Below, one piece after another: positions 26,800-37,794 of a stretch of 64,000 nt of DNA. The translations under genes were made by a program, and so were the position numbers. The stretch comes from Paludibacterium purpuratum (GTDB lineage Bacteria; Pseudomonadota; Gammaproteobacteria; Burkholderiales; Chromobacteriaceae): contig NZ_SNZP01000002.1 in assembly GCF_004363805.1 (NCBI RefSeq), forward strand, positions 124,001-188,000, read 5' to 3'. The notes under the pieces were generated by a model that had not been told where the DNA came from, did not search any database, and worked only from the letters and a program-made list of their open reading frames with translations. Numbering within the stretch: the first letter of the stretch is position 1; each line of letters starts with the position of its first letter.

Positions 26800-27819
26800 T
26801 CAGCCAAGCTGCAACTCCGTCACCCGGATCCAGGCACCGGCGGCCACGCCCAGCGTCTCGGCGGTTTCGGCTTCGATCTGCACGCCATTATCGGCAAGCT
26901 GGCTCGCCGCCAGCACCGCGACATAGCCCGCGCAACGTTCGTTGCCGACCAACCGCGTCTTGGCGAGTGCCGGCAGACTGTCGACCACCTCGACCCGATA
27001 CAGCCGGGAATGTTGCAAGGTGTAGAGCCGATCGATGTCGGCGGTCAGTACCGCGCCGCCGTCGAAGATATCGATGTACTCGTCGGTCTCGAAACCTTCG
27101 CGCGTCAGGATCTGGCAGGTGCGCTCCGAGTCGGGGTGAACCTGGCTGATGGCGTCCTGCGCCTCGTCGGGCAAGAGCGGCACATAGATCGGATAGTTGG
27201 GCATCAACTCGGCGATGAAGGATTTGCTATGCGTGACGAAAGCCTGTTCGACCTGGGGAAAGTCCATATCGAAGAAGATGCGACCGATGGCGTTCCAGAA
27301 CGGCGACTGTCCTTGTTCATCGTGCAAGCCCTGCATTTCGGCGATGATGCGCTTGCCGAAGCGCAAACGCTGCCCGGCAATGAACATCAACCGGGCGCGC
27401 GATAGCAACTCGGCGCCCAACTGCCGGTAGGCCGGATCGACGTAAAAACCGCACAACTGCACCATGCCGGTCAAGTCGTGGCAAAGATTGAGGACGTGCA
27501 CGCGATTGTGCACCCGCAGCGTGCGCGAAGCGTGCACAAAAATCTCGTTGCGGTAGCTGTAGAACGGCTCATCGAAACCGGCGGCGGCGGCAACCGCCGC
27601 GGTACCCACCACCTGGCCGTCGTCGACCAGCACAAAGGCGTAATACTCGTAACCGGCTCCGGCGGTCGCCTCGTGTTCGAATGATGAATTCGAACGCTGG
27701 ATGCGCTCGAATAGCCGGTCGCGATCGGCCGGCAGACTAGTCACGCCGATGCCGCTATCGAATGCCAGTCGTTCGATGGCCGGCAAATCGGCGGTACGGA
27801 CAGGACGGACGGTAAGCAT
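26800..27819 (-). CDS. aruF: Arginine/ornithine succinyltransferase, alpha subunit (AruF type)
   Basis: About 339 residues, paralogous to aruG and close to Pseudomonas AruF in length and sequence: MLTVRPVRTADLPAIERLA, FYSYRNEIFVHASRTLRVHN, LCHDLTGM and GFETDEYIDIFDGG. AruF and AruG form the heteromeric succinyltransferase. The ATG at 27819 is chosen because AGGAA lies seven bases upstream; a TTG 15 bases earlier overlaps the aruC stop. The start lies inside the last codons of aruC, so translation is probably coupled. Confidence 0.9.
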   Translation of the reverse strand: MLTVRPVRTADLPAIERLAFDSGIGVTSLPADRDRLFERIQRSNSSFEHEATAGAGYEYYAFVLVDDGQVVGTAAVAAAAGFDEPFYSYRNEIFVHASRTLRVHNRVHVLNLCHDLTGMVQLCGFYVDPAYRQLGAELLSRARLMFIAGQRLRFGKRIIAEMQGLHDEQGQSPFWNAIGRIFFDMDFPQVEQAFVTHSKSFIAELMPNYPIYVPLLPDEAQDAISQVHPDSERTCQILTREGFETDEYIDIFDGGAVLTADIDRLYTLQHSRLYRVEVVDSLPALAKTRLVGNERCAGYVAVLAASQLADNGVQIEAETAETLGVAAGAWIRVTELQLG

Positions 27820-27830
27820 GAACTCGTTCC

Positions 27831-29036
27831 TCAAGCGATATGGGCCAGCGCACGGTCAAGGCGCGACAACCCTTCTTCGATATCCTGGTGTTCGATCAAG
27901 AGCGACGGCGCCAGACGTACCACGTTCGGACCGGCCTGCAACAGCATCAGGCCTTCGGCCTCGGCCGCATGCAGAACGACGCGTGCCGCCCCGGCCTGTT
28001 TTCCTTGCAATTCACAGCCCAGCAGCAAGCCCTTGCCGCGAATCTCCTTGAATAGCCCGTATTTATCCCCCAATGCGGATAAACCGGCGACCAGGCGCCC
28101 ATGTCGATCCTGGATACCCGCCAGCACCTCGGGGCGGCTGACGATTTCCAACACCCGCAAGGCCACAGCGCAGGCTAGCGGGTTGCCGCCGTAGGTGGTG
28201 CCGTGGCTGCCGGGGGTGAAGCTTGCGGCAATGGCATCGCGCGTCAGCATGGCACCGATCGGGAAACCGCCGCCCAACGACTTGGCCGAGGTCAGAATAT
28301 CCGGCACGACGTCGGTTTGCATATAGGCATACAGCGATCCGGTGCGGCCGACACCGGTCTGCACCTCGTCGAAAATGAGCAGCGCGCCATGCCGGTCGCA
28401 CAACTCGCGCGCACGCAAAAGGAAAGCTGGATCGGCAGCCAACACGCCACCCTCGCCCTGCACCGGCTCCAGGATCACCGCACAAGTGTGCGCATCGACC
28501 AGACGCTCCAGTGCCTCGATGTCGTTGTATGGCGCATGGGCAATCGCCTCTGGCAGCGGTGCAAAATCCTGGTTGTATTTAGGCTGACCGCCGACCGAGA
28601 CGGTGAAGAGCGTTCGGCCGTGGAAGCTGTTGTCGCAAGCGACGATGCGGTTTTTCTCGGCGCCGAAATGATCGCGGGCATATTTACGCGCCAGCTTCAG
28701 CGCAGCTTCGTTGGCCTCGGCACCGGAGTTGCAGAAAAAAGCGCGATCGGCAAAGGTCAGTTCAGTCAGCTTACTCGCCAGACGCAATGCCGGCTCGTTG
28801 GTGAAGACGTTGGAAATATGCCAGAGTTTGCCGGCTTGCTCGGCAAGCGCGGCCTGTAATTCCGGATGGCAATGACCCAGCGCGTTGACAGCGATACCGC
28901 CGGCGAAGTCGATGAACTCGCGACCGTCCTGGTCCCACACGCGCGAACCGGCCCCTCGCACCGGAATGAATCCGGCGGGCTGGTAAGTCTGGACCATGAC
29001 TTGGTCGAATGTGGCACGCGTGACGGCTTGATTCAT
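27831..29036 (-). CDS. aruC: Succinylornithine/acetylornithine aminotransferase (AruC/AstC type)
   Basis: A 401-residue class III PLP aminotransferase. The Schiff-base lysine is Lys252 in [13 protein letters not shown], with [13 protein letters not shown] before it and the phosphate site [12 protein letters not shown] at about 103-114. FHGRT (138-142) is typical of the ornithine aminotransferase group. AruC of Pseudomonas acts on both N2-succinylornithine and N2-acetylornithine, so it can serve arginine breakdown and synthesis. It heads aruCFG. The first gene starts far from pnp, leaving a 235-base gap that should contain the promoter. Confidence 0.93.
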   Translation of the reverse strand: MNQAVTRATFDQVMVQTYQPAGFIPVRGAGSRVWDQDGREFIDFAGGIAVNALGHCHPELQAALAEQAGKLWHISNVFTNEPALRLASKLTELTFADRAFFCNSGAEANEAALKLARKYARDHFGAEKNRIVACDNSFHGRTLFTVSVGGQPKYNQDFAPLPEAIAHAPYNDIEALERLVDAHTCAVILEPVQGEGGVLAADPAFLLRARELCDRHGALLIFDEVQTGVGRTGSLYAYMQTDVVPDILTSAKSLGGGFPIGAMLTRDAIAASFTPGSHGTTYGGNPLACAVALRVLEIVSRPEVLAGIQDRHGRLVAGLSALGDKYGLFKEIRGKGLLLGCELQGKQAGAARVVLHAAEAEGLMLLQAGPNVVRLAPSLLIEHQDIEEGLSRLDRALAHIA

Positions 29037-29212
29037 GTAACTGTCCTTCGTCGATATCGTTTTGATCGGGTGTCGCAGCTTGCGCCGCTACAGGGCTCCA
29101 TGGGTTTATCGACCATTCAAACGGTCGTGATGGCCTATTTTAACCCCGAATAGATAATGAATGCCGAGGAAGCGCAGAATTATGAATAATAAAAATTCCG
29201 CGCGCACAAAAG

Positions 29213-29241
29213 AAAAACGCCACGAGACGGTGCTCGTGGCG
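29213..29241 (-). terminator. Intrinsic terminator of pnp
   Basis: On the minus strand CGCCACGAG (29241-29233) and CTCGTGGCG (29226-29218) pair perfectly around a six-base loop and are followed by TTTTT and CTTTTG. It lies 31 bases after the pnp stop. Confidence 0.9.
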
Positions 29242-29271
29242 TTGACGGGATTCCGCCGCAGCGGACCGGCG

Positions 29272-31419
29272 TTACTCTGCGGTCTTCAGACCGAAGGAGT
29301 CGGCGGTATCGCGCGCAGCCTTGGACTCATCTTCCAACAGCGCCTTGATCGACAGGCGAATGCGACCGCGGTCGTCCATTTCGATCGCTTTGACGCGTAC
29401 GACCTGGCCTTCCTTCAGGTAGTCGGACACGTTCTTGATGCGCTCGTGAGCGATCTGCGAAATGTGAACCAGACCGTCCTTGCCCGGCAGGATGGAGACG
29501 ATGGCGCCGACGTTGTTGTCGAGGATCTTGACCACGGTACCTTCGTAGGCCTTGCCCACTTCGACTTCGACGGTGATTTCCTCGATACGCTGACGAGCGG
29601 CATCGGCCCCTTCTTGCGTCACCGAAGCGATGGTGATGGTGCCGTCTTCCTCGATGTTGATCTCGGTGCCGGTATCCTTGGTGATCGAGCGGATGGTTTC
29701 ACCGCCCTTGCCGATCACTTCGCGGATCTTGTCCGGGTTGATCTTCATGGTGAACAGACGCGGCGCGTAGCTCGACAGCTCCTGTACGCCACCGACGGCA
29801 TCCTTCATCAGGCCCAGGATATGCATGCGGCCTTCCTTGGCCTGCTCCAGCGCCACCTGCATGATTTCCTTGGTGATGCCCTGGATCTTGATATCCATCT
29901 GCAATGCGGTCACGCCACTTGCGGTACCGGCCACCTTGAAGTCCATATCGCCCAGGTGATCTTCGTCGCCCAGGATGTCGGTCAACACGGCGAAGCGGTT
30001 ACCTTCGAGAATCAGACCCATGGCGATACCGGCCACGTGAGCGGTCAGCGGCACGCCGGCGGACAACAGCGACAGGCAGCCGCCGCAGACCGAAGCCATC
30101 GAGGAGGAACCGTTGGACTCGGTAATTTCGGACACGACGCGCATCGAGTAGCCGAACTCGGTTTCCGGCGGCAGCACGGCAACCAACGCACGCTTGGCCA
30201 GACGGCCGTGACCGACTTCGCGGCGCTTGGGCGGGCCCATGCGGCCGGCTTCACCGGTGGAGTACGGCGGGAAGTTGTAATGCAGCATGAAGCGCTCGGT
30301 GTATTCGCCGGCCAGCGCGTCGATGATCTGCTCGTCTTGCTTGGTGCCCAGCGTGGTCACCACCAACGCCTGGGTTTCGCCACGGGTGAACAGCGCCGAG
30401 CCGTGAGTGCGCGGCAGCACGCCGGTCTTGATGGCGATCGGACGCACGGTGCGGGTATCGCGGCCGTCGATACGCGGTTCGCCGGCCAGGATCTGACCAC
30501 GGACGATCTCCGCTTCCAGGCTCTTGAAGATGCCCTTGATCTCGTTGGCCTTCAGCGTGTCGGTTTCTTCGGTGATCAGCGCTTCCTTGACCGCAGCCCA
30601 GGCAAGGTCGATGGCCTGGGTGCGCGCTTGCTTCTGACGCAGACGGAAGGCGGCGGCGACCTGCTCGCCGGCGATGCCGCGGATCTGAGCGATCAGCGCT
30701 TCGTCGTGCGCAGCCGGTTGCCAATCCCACATGATCGGATTGACTTCATCGGCGAATTCGTTGATGGCGCGGATGGCGGCCTGCATTTGTTCGTGACCGA
30801 ACACCACGGCACCCAGCATCACGGATTCCGGCAGTTCGCGAGCCTCGGACTCGACCATCAGCACGGCACGTTCGGTACCGGCGACCACCAGATCCATCTG
30901 CGAGGTTTGCAGCTCGGTGCGGGTCGGGTTGAGCAGGTACTGGCCATCGGCATAACCAACGCGCACGGCGCCGATCGGGCCGTTGAACGGCAGGCCGGAG
31001 ATCGCCAGCGCGGCGGAGGCGCCGATCATGGCCGGGATGTCGGAGTCGACTTCAGGATTGAGCGACAAGACGGTCGCCACGATCTGTACGTCGTGGTAGA
31101 AGCCTTCCGGGAACAGCGGGCGGATCGGGCGATCGATCAGGCGGCTGGTCAACACTTCCTTCTCGGACTGTTTGCCTTCGCGCTTGAAGAAGCCGCCCGG
31201 AATCTTGCCGGCAGCGTAAGTACGCTCCAGGTAGTCGACGGTCAGCGGGAAGAAGTCCTGACCCGGCTTGACGTTCTTGGAACCGACGGCGGACACCAGA
31301 ACAACAGTCTCATCCATCGACACGATAACGGCGCCGGAGGCCTGACGGGCGACTTCGCCGGTTTCAATCTTGACGGTCTGATTGCCAAGCTGGAAGGTTT
31401 TTTCGATTTTTTTGAACAC
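29272..31419 (-). CDS. pnp: Polyribonucleotide nucleotidyltransferase (PNPase)
   Basis: A 715-residue 3'-5' phosphorolytic exoribonuclease of mRNA decay. Two RNase PH-like domains (about 1-230 and 310-540) flank a helical linker. The second carries [11 protein letters not shown] and [18 protein letters not shown], which bind phosphate and RNA. KH ([24 protein letters not shown]) and S1 ([20 protein letters not shown]) domains follow. The length matches family members (about 700-720). It lies downstream of rpsO on the same strand, the classic rpsO-pnp pair, with a long stem-loop in its leader. Confidence 0.97.
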   Translation of the reverse strand: MFKKIEKTFQLGNQTVKIETGEVARQASGAVIVSMDETVVLVSAVGSKNVKPGQDFFPLTVDYLERTYAAGKIPGGFFKREGKQSEKEVLTSRLIDRPIRPLFPEGFYHDVQIVATVLSLNPEVDSDIPAMIGASAALAISGLPFNGPIGAVRVGYADGQYLLNPTRTELQTSQMDLVVAGTERAVLMVESEARELPESVMLGAVVFGHEQMQAAIRAINEFADEVNPIMWDWQPAAHDEALIAQIRGIAGEQVAAAFRLRQKQARTQAIDLAWAAVKEALITEETDTLKANEIKGIFKSLEAEIVRGQILAGEPRIDGRDTRTVRPIAIKTGVLPRTHGSALFTRGETQALVVTTLGTKQDEQIIDALAGEYTERFMLHYNFPPYSTGEAGRMGPPKRREVGHGRLAKRALVAVLPPETEFGYSMRVVSEITESNGSSSMASVCGGCLSLLSAGVPLTAHVAGIAMGLILEGNRFAVLTDILGDEDHLGDMDFKVAGTASGVTALQMDIKIQGITKEIMQVALEQAKEGRMHILGLMKDAVGGVQELSSYAPRLFTMKINPDKIREVIGKGGETIRSITKDTGTEINIEEDGTITIASVTQEGADAARQRIEEITVEVEVGKAYEGTVVKILDNNVGAIVSILPGKDGLVHISQIAHERIKNVSDYLKEGQVVRVKAIEMDDRGRIRLSIKALLEDESKAARDTADSFGLKTAE

Positions 31420-31462
31420 GTAAGCTCCCTAATGGGGTTAACGCCGCGCGGAACGTCTTGAT

Positions 31463-31526
31463 GCAACGGGAACCCCTAGTGATAACAGCCGCCTCGACTG
31501 TCATGACTAGAGGCTCCCCCCGTTGC
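31463..31526 (-). promoter_or_regulatory. Long imperfect stem-loop in the pnp leader
   Basis: GCAACGGG (31463-31470) pairs with CCCGTTGC (31519-31526); inside it CCTAGT (31475-31480) pairs with ACTAGAGG (31506-31513) with one bulge. The stem begins 44 bases before the pnp start. In E. coli a comparable leader stem is cut by RNase III and lets PNPase repress its own synthesis; that role here is inferred. Confidence 0.55.
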
Positions 31527-31584
31527 TGCTTGTGGTACGACTTAACGATTCCGCCGGACAGGTGACAATACCGGCGGCAGGTAG

Positions 31585-31610
31585 AAAAAAGTCGCAGACC
31601 AGCTGCGACT
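31585..31610 (-). terminator. Terminator-like hairpin between rpsO and pnp
   Basis: AGTCGCAG (31590-31597) and CTGCGACT (31603-31610) pair around a five-base loop with T-runs on both strands. It sits 17 bases after the rpsO stop and is likely the rpsO terminator, with partial read-through to pnp as in other bacteria. Confidence 0.8.
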
Positions 31611-31626
31611 TTTTCCTTGCTGCCAA

Positions 31627-31896
31627 TTACTTGCGCAGACCCAGACGGGTAATCAGGGCGCGATAGGAATCCGCGTCGGTACGCTTGAGGTAATCCAGCA
31701 AGCGGCGGCGGCGGCTAACCATCTTCAACAGACCACGACGGCTGTGGTGATCCTTGGTGTTGGCCTTGAAGTGCGGGGTCAGATCGTTGATGCGAGCGGT
31801 CAGAAGTGCGACTTGTACTTCGGAAGAACCGGTGTCGCCTTCCTTGTGCTGGAAATCTTTGACGATCGCGGCTTTTTGTTCAGCGGTCATTGCCAT
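31627..31896 (-). CDS. rpsO: 30S ribosomal protein S15
   Basis: An 89-residue protein that binds 16S rRNA early in 30S assembly. [45 protein letters not shown] and the C-terminal [10 protein letters not shown] are diagnostic. The start at 31896 (MAMTAEQK) is chosen for agreement with the 89-residue family length and GGAG ten bases upstream; an in-frame extension lacks support. It lies between truB and pnp, the conserved order. Confidence 0.97.
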   Translation of the reverse strand: MAMTAEQKAAIVKDFQHKEGDTGSSEVQVALLTARINDLTPHFKANTKDHHSRRGLLKMVSRRRRLLDYLKRTDADSYRALITRLGLRK

Positions 31897-31985
31897 TGCA
31901 ATAAAACTCCAAATCGATTTGGGGCAGGTGCCCGACAAGCAAGGCGAGCATTGGCAATGCCAAAACCCATCCATGCTTCGTTCAC

Positions 31986-32007
31986 GGACCCGGGCAAACC
32001 CGGATCC
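31986..32007 (-). other. Hairpin in the truB-rpsO gap
   Basis: On the minus strand GGATCCGGG (32007-31999) pairs with CCCGGGTCC (31994-31986), one wobble pair, loop TTTG. A second perfect palindrome, TTGGCAATGCCAA, lies near 31951-31963. There is no T-run. They may be processing or S15-leader structures; the role is not established. Confidence 0.35.
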
Positions 32008-32017
32008 TTATTCGGCG

Positions 32018-32926
32018 TCAAGACGCCATCAGCCTGACCGGTTGCAACATGGCGCCGTCAAGCGCCTCGGCCAGTCCGAGAAACTTCCGCGTTTGCCATT
32101 GGTAAACCCGGAAGCGCGACATTGTCTCACACTTTTCATCAATGCGCACAGCCTGCCCATGACAAAAATGTTGCGTCTGCCGTTCATCCAGCGAAATCGC
32201 CGGCAAGTGTTGCACCAGCACGTCAGGCGGCAGCAACAACGCATCGCGACCTGGCAGATCCAACGCCTCGAGACTCTCCAGGGTCACGGCATCGTCCAAC
32301 CGGAAACCCGCGGTCGCGGTGCGGCGCAGTCCGGTCAGATGCGCACCGGCGGCCAGCTTCTCGCCAAGATCCTCGGCCAATGTCCGAACATAGGTACCCT
32401 TGCTACACACCACGTCGATCACCGCCTCATTGCCGTCGAACGACAGCAGTGTCAACGAATGAATGGTGACGCGCCGCGCCGCGCGTTCGATCTCCACCCC
32501 TTCGCGCGCATATTCGTACAGCGCCCGGCCTTGGTGCTTGAGGGCCGAGTACATCGGCGGCACCTGCTCGATCTCGCCCAGCAGCGTTTGCATGGCGGCC
32601 AGCAGTGCTTCGCGGTTAAAGACAACCGGCCGTTCGCGCACCACCTCGCCTTCGATATCGCCGGTGGTGGTGGTACGACCGAAACAAACCGTCGCGCGAT
32701 AGGCCTTATCGGCATCCAACAGATAGGAGGAAAACTTGGTGGCCTCGCCGAAACAGATCGGCAGCAAGCCAGTCGCCAGCGGATCGAGCACGCCGGTATG
32801 CCCGCCTTTGGCGGCCTGGAACAGCCAGCGCGCCTTCTGCAGCGCGCCGTTGCTGCTGATGTCGTAGGGCTTGTCGAGCAACAATACGCCGTCGACCGGG
32901 CGTTTCACGCGGCGAACCTGGGTCAT
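32018..32926 (-). CDS. truB: tRNA pseudouridine(55) synthase
   Basis: A 302-residue enzyme that forms pseudouridine at position 55 in the T-loop of tRNAs. The catalytic Asp is in GHTGVLDPLATGLLPIC (about residues 37-53), and the RNA-contact segment KAYRATVCFGRTTTTGD follows. Length and motifs are standard for TruB. Its start overlaps the rbfA stop by four bases, consistent with the infB-rbfA-truB operon. Confidence 0.96.
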   Translation of the reverse strand: MTQVRRVKRPVDGVLLLDKPYDISSNGALQKARWLFQAAKGGHTGVLDPLATGLLPICFGEATKFSSYLLDADKAYRATVCFGRTTTTGDIEGEVVRERPVVFNREALLAAMQTLLGEIEQVPPMYSALKHQGRALYEYAREGVEIERAARRVTIHSLTLLSFDGNEAVIDVVCSKGTYVRTLAEDLGEKLAAGAHLTGLRRTATAGFRLDDAVTLESLEALDLPGRDALLLPPDVLVQHLPAISLDERQTQHFCHGQAVRIDEKCETMSRFRVYQWQTRKFLGLAEALDGAMLQPVRLMAS

Positions 32927-33321
32927 TCGCCGGCGCTTTCGCCATCGTCGGCCGGCTTGGCCCGATCCTGCTCGGCCACTTCGTCGATCAGACGACTCAT
33001 GCGCACGCCGCGTTCGATGGACTCGTCATAGACGAACTGCAATTGCGGCGTGGTGAAAATCGACAAACGACGACCAAGCTCGCCGCGCAAATAACCGGCG
33101 GCATGCTGAAGCGCTTCGGCAGTCACTTCGCGAGTCTTCGCATCCATGACCGTGTAGTAGACCTTGGCCAGCGAATAGTCGCGCGTCACCTCGACGCTGG
33201 TCAGCGTGATCCAACCGGCGCGCGGATCCTTCAGGCCTTTCTGCAACAGCTCGGCCAGTTCGCGCTGGATCTGATCCGCCACGCGATCGGCGCGGGCGAA
33301 CCCACGTTTGGCTTTTGCCAT
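32923..33321 (-). CDS. rbfA: Ribosome-binding factor A
   Basis: A 132-residue KH-type protein needed for 30S maturation and cold adaptation. R.ADRVADQIQRELAELL at the N-terminus and the central VEVTRDYSLAKVYYTV strand are typical, and the length fits. Translationally coupled to truB, and 100 bases downstream of infB with a terminator-like hairpin in between (33366-33401). Confidence 0.94.
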   Translation of the reverse strand: MAKAKRGFARADRVADQIQRELAELLQKGLKDPRAGWITLTSVEVTRDYSLAKVYYTVMDAKTREVTAEALQHAAGYLRGELGRRLSIFTTPQLQFVYDESIERGVRMSRLIDEVAEQDRAKPADDGESAGE

Positions 33322-33365
33322 ATTGACTCTCCTTCAAACGACGGGAACATCACCTTCCCGCCGCG

Positions 33366-33401
33366 AAAAACAAAGCCCGCCGAGCGACACGCCAGACGGG
33401 C
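33366..33401 (-). terminator. Terminator-like element between infB and rbfA
   Basis: On the minus strand GCCCG (33401-33397) and CGGGC (33379-33375) flank a large loop, then TTTGTTTTT. The stem is short, so it would at most cause partial termination inside the operon. Confidence 0.35.
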
Positions 33402-33421
33402 CTTGGGATAACGCAGCCGTA

Positions 33422-36223
33422 TTACAGCGTTCTGGCCACTTCGACGATCTCGAAGGCTTCCAGTACGTCGCCTTCGCGGATGTCGTTGAAGTTCTTCAGC
33501 ATCAGGCCGCACTCGTAGCCTTGCTTGACTTCCTTGACGTCATCCTTGAAGCGGCGCAGCGAGTCGAGTTCGCCGGCATGAACCACCACGTTGTCGCGAA
33601 TCAGGCGGAACTGGGCGTGACGCTTGATCAAGCCGTCGGTCACCATGCAGCCGGCGATATTGCCGACCTTGGACACGTTGATCACTTGACGGATCTCTAC
33701 CGTACCCAGGATCTGCTCCTTCTTCTCCGGCGACAGCATGCCGGAGAGCGCGGCCTTCACCTCATCCACCGCATCGTAAATGATGCTGTAGTAGCGGATA
33801 TCCACACCCTCGGCTTCAGCCAGCTTGCGCGCAGCGGCGTCGGAACGGGTGTTGAAGCCGATCACGATCGCCTTGGAGGCAATCGCCAGGTTGATGTCCG
33901 ACTCGGTGATGCCACCCACACCGGAGTGCAGGATGTTGACGCGCACTTCCTCGGTGGACAGCTTCTGCAGGCTTTGTGCCAGCGCTTCGTAAGAACCTTG
34001 CACGTCGGCCTTGATGATCAGCGACAGGGAACGAACTTCGCCTTCGGCCATCTGGGCAAACATATTCTCAAGCTTGGCAGCTTGCTGCTTGGCCAGACGC
34101 ACGTCGCGGAACTTGCCTTGACGGAACAACGCGATTTCGCGCGCCTTCTTTTCGTCGGCCAGCACCATGGCGTCTTCGCCAGCGGAAGGCACGTCGGACA
34201 AACCGAGGATTTCGACCGGAATAGACGGCCCTGCCTCGTCGACCGGCTTGCCGGCCTCGTCCATCATGGCGCGCACACGGCCGAATGCCGTCCCGGCCAG
34301 CAAAATGTCGCCCTTCTTCAGCGTACCGGACTGCACCAGGAAGGTGGCAACCGGACCGCGACCCTTGTCGAGGCGAGCCTCGACGATCACGCCCTTGGCC
34401 GGCGCTTCTTGCGGTGCGGTCAGTTCCAACACTTCGGCCTGCAGCAGGATGGCTTCGAGCAGCGCTTCGATATTGGTGCCCTGCTTGGCGGAAACTTCGA
34501 CGAACTGCGTATCGCCGCCCCAATCTTCCGGCACCACTTCCTGCGCCACCAATTCCTGGCGGATACGCTCGGCGTTGGCGCCCTGCTTGTCGATCTTGTT
34601 CACCGCCACGACGATCGGCACACCGGCCGCCTTGGCATGGTGGATGGCTTCGATGGTCTGCGGCATCACGCCGTCGTCGGCCGCCACCACCAGCACCACG
34701 ATGTCGGTCGCCTTGGCACCACGGGCACGCATGGCGGTAAACGCTTCGTGACCCGGGGTGTCTAGGAAGGTGATCACACCGCGCGAGGTTTCCACGTGGT
34801 AAGCACCGATGTGCTGGGTAATGCCGCCGGCTTCACCCGCCGCCACCTTGGCGCGCCGGATGTAGTCGAGCAACGAGGTCTTGCCGTGGTCGACGTGGCC
34901 CATGACGGTCACGACCGGCGGACGCGGCAAACGAGCGACTTCGACGGCGGTACCCTCGGTCACTTCCAGGAAGGCTTCCGGATCGTCCGCCTGGGCGGCC
35001 TTGCCGATATGGCCCATTTCTTCGACCACGATCAAGGCGGTTTCCTGATCGAGCACCTGGTTGATGGTCACCATCATGCCCATCTTCATCAAGATCTTGA
35101 TCACCTCGGCTGCCTTGACGGCCATGCGGTGCGCCAGATCGGCGACGGAGATGGTTTCCGGCACCAGCACTTCGTGCACGATCGGTTCGGTCGGCGCCTG
35201 GAAGGCATGCTGACCCTGATGCTTGTTGCGACCGCCCTTCTTGGACTTCCAGTCGCTGCTGGCATCGCCGCCGCGCACCTTCAGGCCGCGGCCCTTATTC
35301 TTGTTGTCGTCCCAGCGGTCCTTCTTGCCGGAGGCGGGCTTCTTGTCGGGCGAGCGTGGCGCAGTGCTCGGGCTGGCCGGCGCGCCACCTGGCGCGGCGC
35401 CGGCAGGACGCGGCGCACCGCTACGCGGACCGTTGCCGGATGCCGGACGCGGACCGCCCTGCGACGGTTGCCCAGCGGGACGCGGCGGACGCGAGGTCGC
35501 ATCGCGACGCGGCTCGGCAGACGCTTCCGCGGGAGCGGCCGGACGCGGCGCCGGAGCGGCTGCGGCTTGCTGCGCTTGACGCGCAGCGGCTGCACGTCGC
35601 TCTTCGCGATCGATCTTTTCCTTCATCAGCGCGGCCTGGCGTTCTCGGAACGCTGCCTGGCGCTTCTCCTCGGCCTCGCGGTTGGCGATTTCCTCCGCAG
35701 ACAGGATCGAGAGCGGCGCAGGACGCGCGACTCGCACCGGCTCGGCCGGCGCCTCGACCTTGGGCTCGGGCGCAGGAGCCGGTTTCGGCTCGGGCGCGGG
35801 GGCCGGCGCAGGCTCGGGTTTCGGCTCCGGTGCAGGCGCGGGTTTCGGCTCCGGCTTAGGCTCGGGCTTCGCCTCGACCTTGGGTTCGGGCTTGGGCTCG
35901 ACCACCGCGGCCGCGGGCGCCGTAGGCGCCGCAGGTTCGGATTCTTCCGGACGGACCACAACGCGCTTCTTACGCGTTTCGACCTTGACCGTACCACCTG
36001 CGGTACGGATTTCGCTGGTCTGTTTGCGGGTCACGGTGATGCGGCTTTCGTCGCGCACGCCATGGGAGCGCTTGAGATAATCCAGCAACTGCGTCTTGTC
36101 TTTTTCCGTCAGGGATGCGTCCAGCGAACGGTCGCCCACCCCGGCTGCCCGCAGTTGTTCCTGCAGGCGCTCGGGGGTCAGACCCAGTTCACTGGCAAAC
36201 TGCTTTACATTCGTCAATACCAT
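33422..36223 (-). CDS. infB: Translation initiation factor IF-2
   Basis: About 933 residues. An N-terminal domain is followed by a long low-complexity charged region with Pro/Glu/Lys repeats (about residues 105-160). The GTPase domain starts near residue 440 with GHVDHGKTS, then DTPGHEAF and NKIDK. C-terminal OB and fMet-tRNA-binding domains follow. IF-2 delivers initiator tRNA to the 30S subunit. The start [14 protein letters not shown] at 36223 fits family N-termini better than the extension 42 bases upstream, which abuts nusA. It belongs to rimP-nusA-infB-rbfA-truB. Confidence 0.96.
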   Translation of the reverse strand: MVLTNVKQFASELGLTPERLQEQLRAAGVGDRSLDASLTEKDKTQLLDYLKRSHGVRDESRITVTRKQTSEIRTAGGTVKVETRKKRVVVRPEESEPAAPTAPAAAVVEPKPEPKVEAKPEPKPEPKPAPAPEPKPEPAPAPAPEPKPAPAPEPKVEAPAEPVRVARPAPLSILSAEEIANREAEEKRQAAFRERQAALMKEKIDREERRAAAARQAQQAAAAPAPRPAAPAEASAEPRRDATSRPPRPAGQPSQGGPRPASGNGPRSGAPRPAGAAPGGAPASPSTAPRSPDKKPASGKKDRWDDNKNKGRGLKVRGGDASSDWKSKKGGRNKHQGQHAFQAPTEPIVHEVLVPETISVADLAHRMAVKAAEVIKILMKMGMMVTINQVLDQETALIVVEEMGHIGKAAQADDPEAFLEVTEGTAVEVARLPRPPVVTVMGHVDHGKTSLLDYIRRAKVAAGEAGGITQHIGAYHVETSRGVITFLDTPGHEAFTAMRARGAKATDIVVLVVAADDGVMPQTIEAIHHAKAAGVPIVVAVNKIDKQGANAERIRQELVAQEVVPEDWGGDTQFVEVSAKQGTNIEALLEAILLQAEVLELTAPQEAPAKGVIVEARLDKGRGPVATFLVQSGTLKKGDILLAGTAFGRVRAMMDEAGKPVDEAGPSIPVEILGLSDVPSAGEDAMVLADEKKAREIALFRQGKFRDVRLAKQQAAKLENMFAQMAEGEVRSLSLIIKADVQGSYEALAQSLQKLSTEEVRVNILHSGVGGITESDINLAIASKAIVIGFNTRSDAAARKLAEAEGVDIRYYSIIYDAVDEVKAALSGMLSPEKKEQILGTVEIRQVINVSKVGNIAGCMVTDGLIKRHAQFRLIRDNVVVHAGELDSLRRFKDDVKEVKQGYECGLMLKNFNDIREGDVLEAFEIVEVARTL

Positions 36224-36265
36224 GCGTTTTCCCAAATTCGTCGGTTGCTCACTGAAACCCGGCAC

Positions 36266-37741
36266 TTATTCAAACCAGTGCTCACGCGCCTTCATGATGA
36301 TTGCGCGCGCGGTTTCAGCCTCCATGCCAGTTATGTCTACGAGATCATCCACGGCAAGGTCAGCGAGATCGTCGCGGGTGTTCACGCCATTTTCGGCCAG
36401 CTTCTGCAGATGATCTGCACTCAGCCCTTCGAAATCCTGCAAGCCAGCGTTGCCCGACTCGGCCTTCTCTTCCGAGGCGATGGCCTGGTTCAGCAGGGCA
36501 TCGCGGGCGCGGCTTCTGAGATCGTTGACGAAGGTTTCGTCAAAACCAGCGATCTCCAGCATTTCGGCGATCGGCACATAGGCCACTTCTTCCAGGGTGG
36601 CAAACCCTTCCTGCACCAAGACCATGGCAGTCTCTTCGTCGATGCTGAGATGCTTGACGAAGAGCTCACGCAGGGCGGCATCCTCCTCCAAATGCTTTTC
36701 CTCGGCCTCGGCCACAGTCATGATATTCAAATACCAGCCGGTCAATTCGGCTGCCAGGCGCACGTTCTGGCCGCTGCGGCCAATGGCGAGCGCCAACTGA
36801 TCTTCCTCCACCACCACGTCCATGGCGTGGTTGTCCTCATCGATCAGGATGCGGTTGACCTCGGCGGGCGACAGCGCGTTGATCACGAACTGAGCCGGTT
36901 CCGGGGCCCACAGCACGATGTCGATGCGTTCGCCGGCCAGCTCCTGGGTCACCGATTGCACGCGCGAACCGCGCATGCCGATGCAGGTGCCTTGCGGATC
37001 GATGCGCGGGTCGTTGGCCTTGACGGCGATCTTGGCGCGCATGCCGGCGTCGCGGGCGGCCTCCTTGATCTCCAGCAGACCCTCTTCGATTTCCGGCACT
37101 TCCAATTCGAACAGCTTGATCAGGAATTCGCGCGCGGTACGGGACAGAACCAGCTGCGGACCGCGACCGAGACGGTCGATGCGCAGCAGATAGGCCTTGA
37201 CGCGGTCGCCGACGCGCAGGTTTTCCTTCGGGATCATCTGTTCGCGCGGCAGCACGGCTTCAAGCTTGCCGCATTCGATGATGGCATTACCGCGCTCGAT
37301 GCGCTTGACGGTACCGGTCACCAGGTGTTCGCGGCGCTGCAGAAATTCATTGAGCAATTGCTCGCGCTCGGCATCGCGGATTTTTTGCAGGATGACCTGC
37401 TTGGCGGTCTGAGCGCCGATGCGGCCGAATTCGACAGCTTCCATCGGCTCTTCGATCACCGAGCCGACCTCCAGTTGGGGATCGCGTTCGCGGGCTTCGG
37501 TCAGGCCGATCTCGCGGCTCTCGAATTCGAGCAGGTCGTCTTCGACCACCGTCCAGCGACGGAAAGACTGATGCTGACCGGTATGGCGATCGATCTCGAC
37601 ACGCACGTCGATCTCGTCGTCGGCAATCTTTTTCTTGGTTGCCGAAGCCAATGCCGACTCCAGCGCGGAAAACACCACGTCCTTGCTAACGTTCTTTTCG
37701 CTCGCCAGCGCATCTACCAGCAACAAAATCTCGCGACTCAT
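36266..37741 (-). CDS. nusA: Transcription termination/antitermination protein NusA
   Basis: A 491-residue RNA polymerase-binding factor that modulates pausing, termination and antitermination. The N-terminal polymerase-binding domain is followed by an S1 domain (about 135-200), two KH domains (around [29 protein letters not shown] and [19 protein letters not shown]) and two C-terminal acidic repeats with helix-hairpin-helix character. This is the long proteobacterial form. It lies 53 bases after rimP. Confidence 0.96.
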   Translation of the reverse strand: MSREILLLVDALASEKNVSKDVVFSALESALASATKKKIADDEIDVRVEIDRHTGQHQSFRRWTVVEDDLLEFESREIGLTEARERDPQLEVGSVIEEPMEAVEFGRIGAQTAKQVILQKIRDAEREQLLNEFLQRREHLVTGTVKRIERGNAIIECGKLEAVLPREQMIPKENLRVGDRVKAYLLRIDRLGRGPQLVLSRTAREFLIKLFELEVPEIEEGLLEIKEAARDAGMRAKIAVKANDPRIDPQGTCIGMRGSRVQSVTQELAGERIDIVLWAPEPAQFVINALSPAEVNRILIDEDNHAMDVVVEEDQLALAIGRSGQNVRLAAELTGWYLNIMTVAEAEEKHLEEDAALRELFVKHLSIDEETAMVLVQEGFATLEEVAYVPIAEMLEIAGFDETFVNDLRSRARDALLNQAIASEEKAESGNAGLQDFEGLSADHLQKLAENGVNTRDDLADLAVDDLVDITGMEAETARAIIMKAREHWFE

Positions 37742-37794
37742 GCAATCCTCCGGAATTCTTGTCTTGTTCGTGGCCCACGGCCGTCCAGTCCGAT

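Noticed and set aside
29161-31461. Very long open frame antisense to pnp (766 codons)
   Set aside because: It mirrors pnp codon structure in a G+C-rich gene, its translation has no domain, and the minus-strand product is a clear PNPase.
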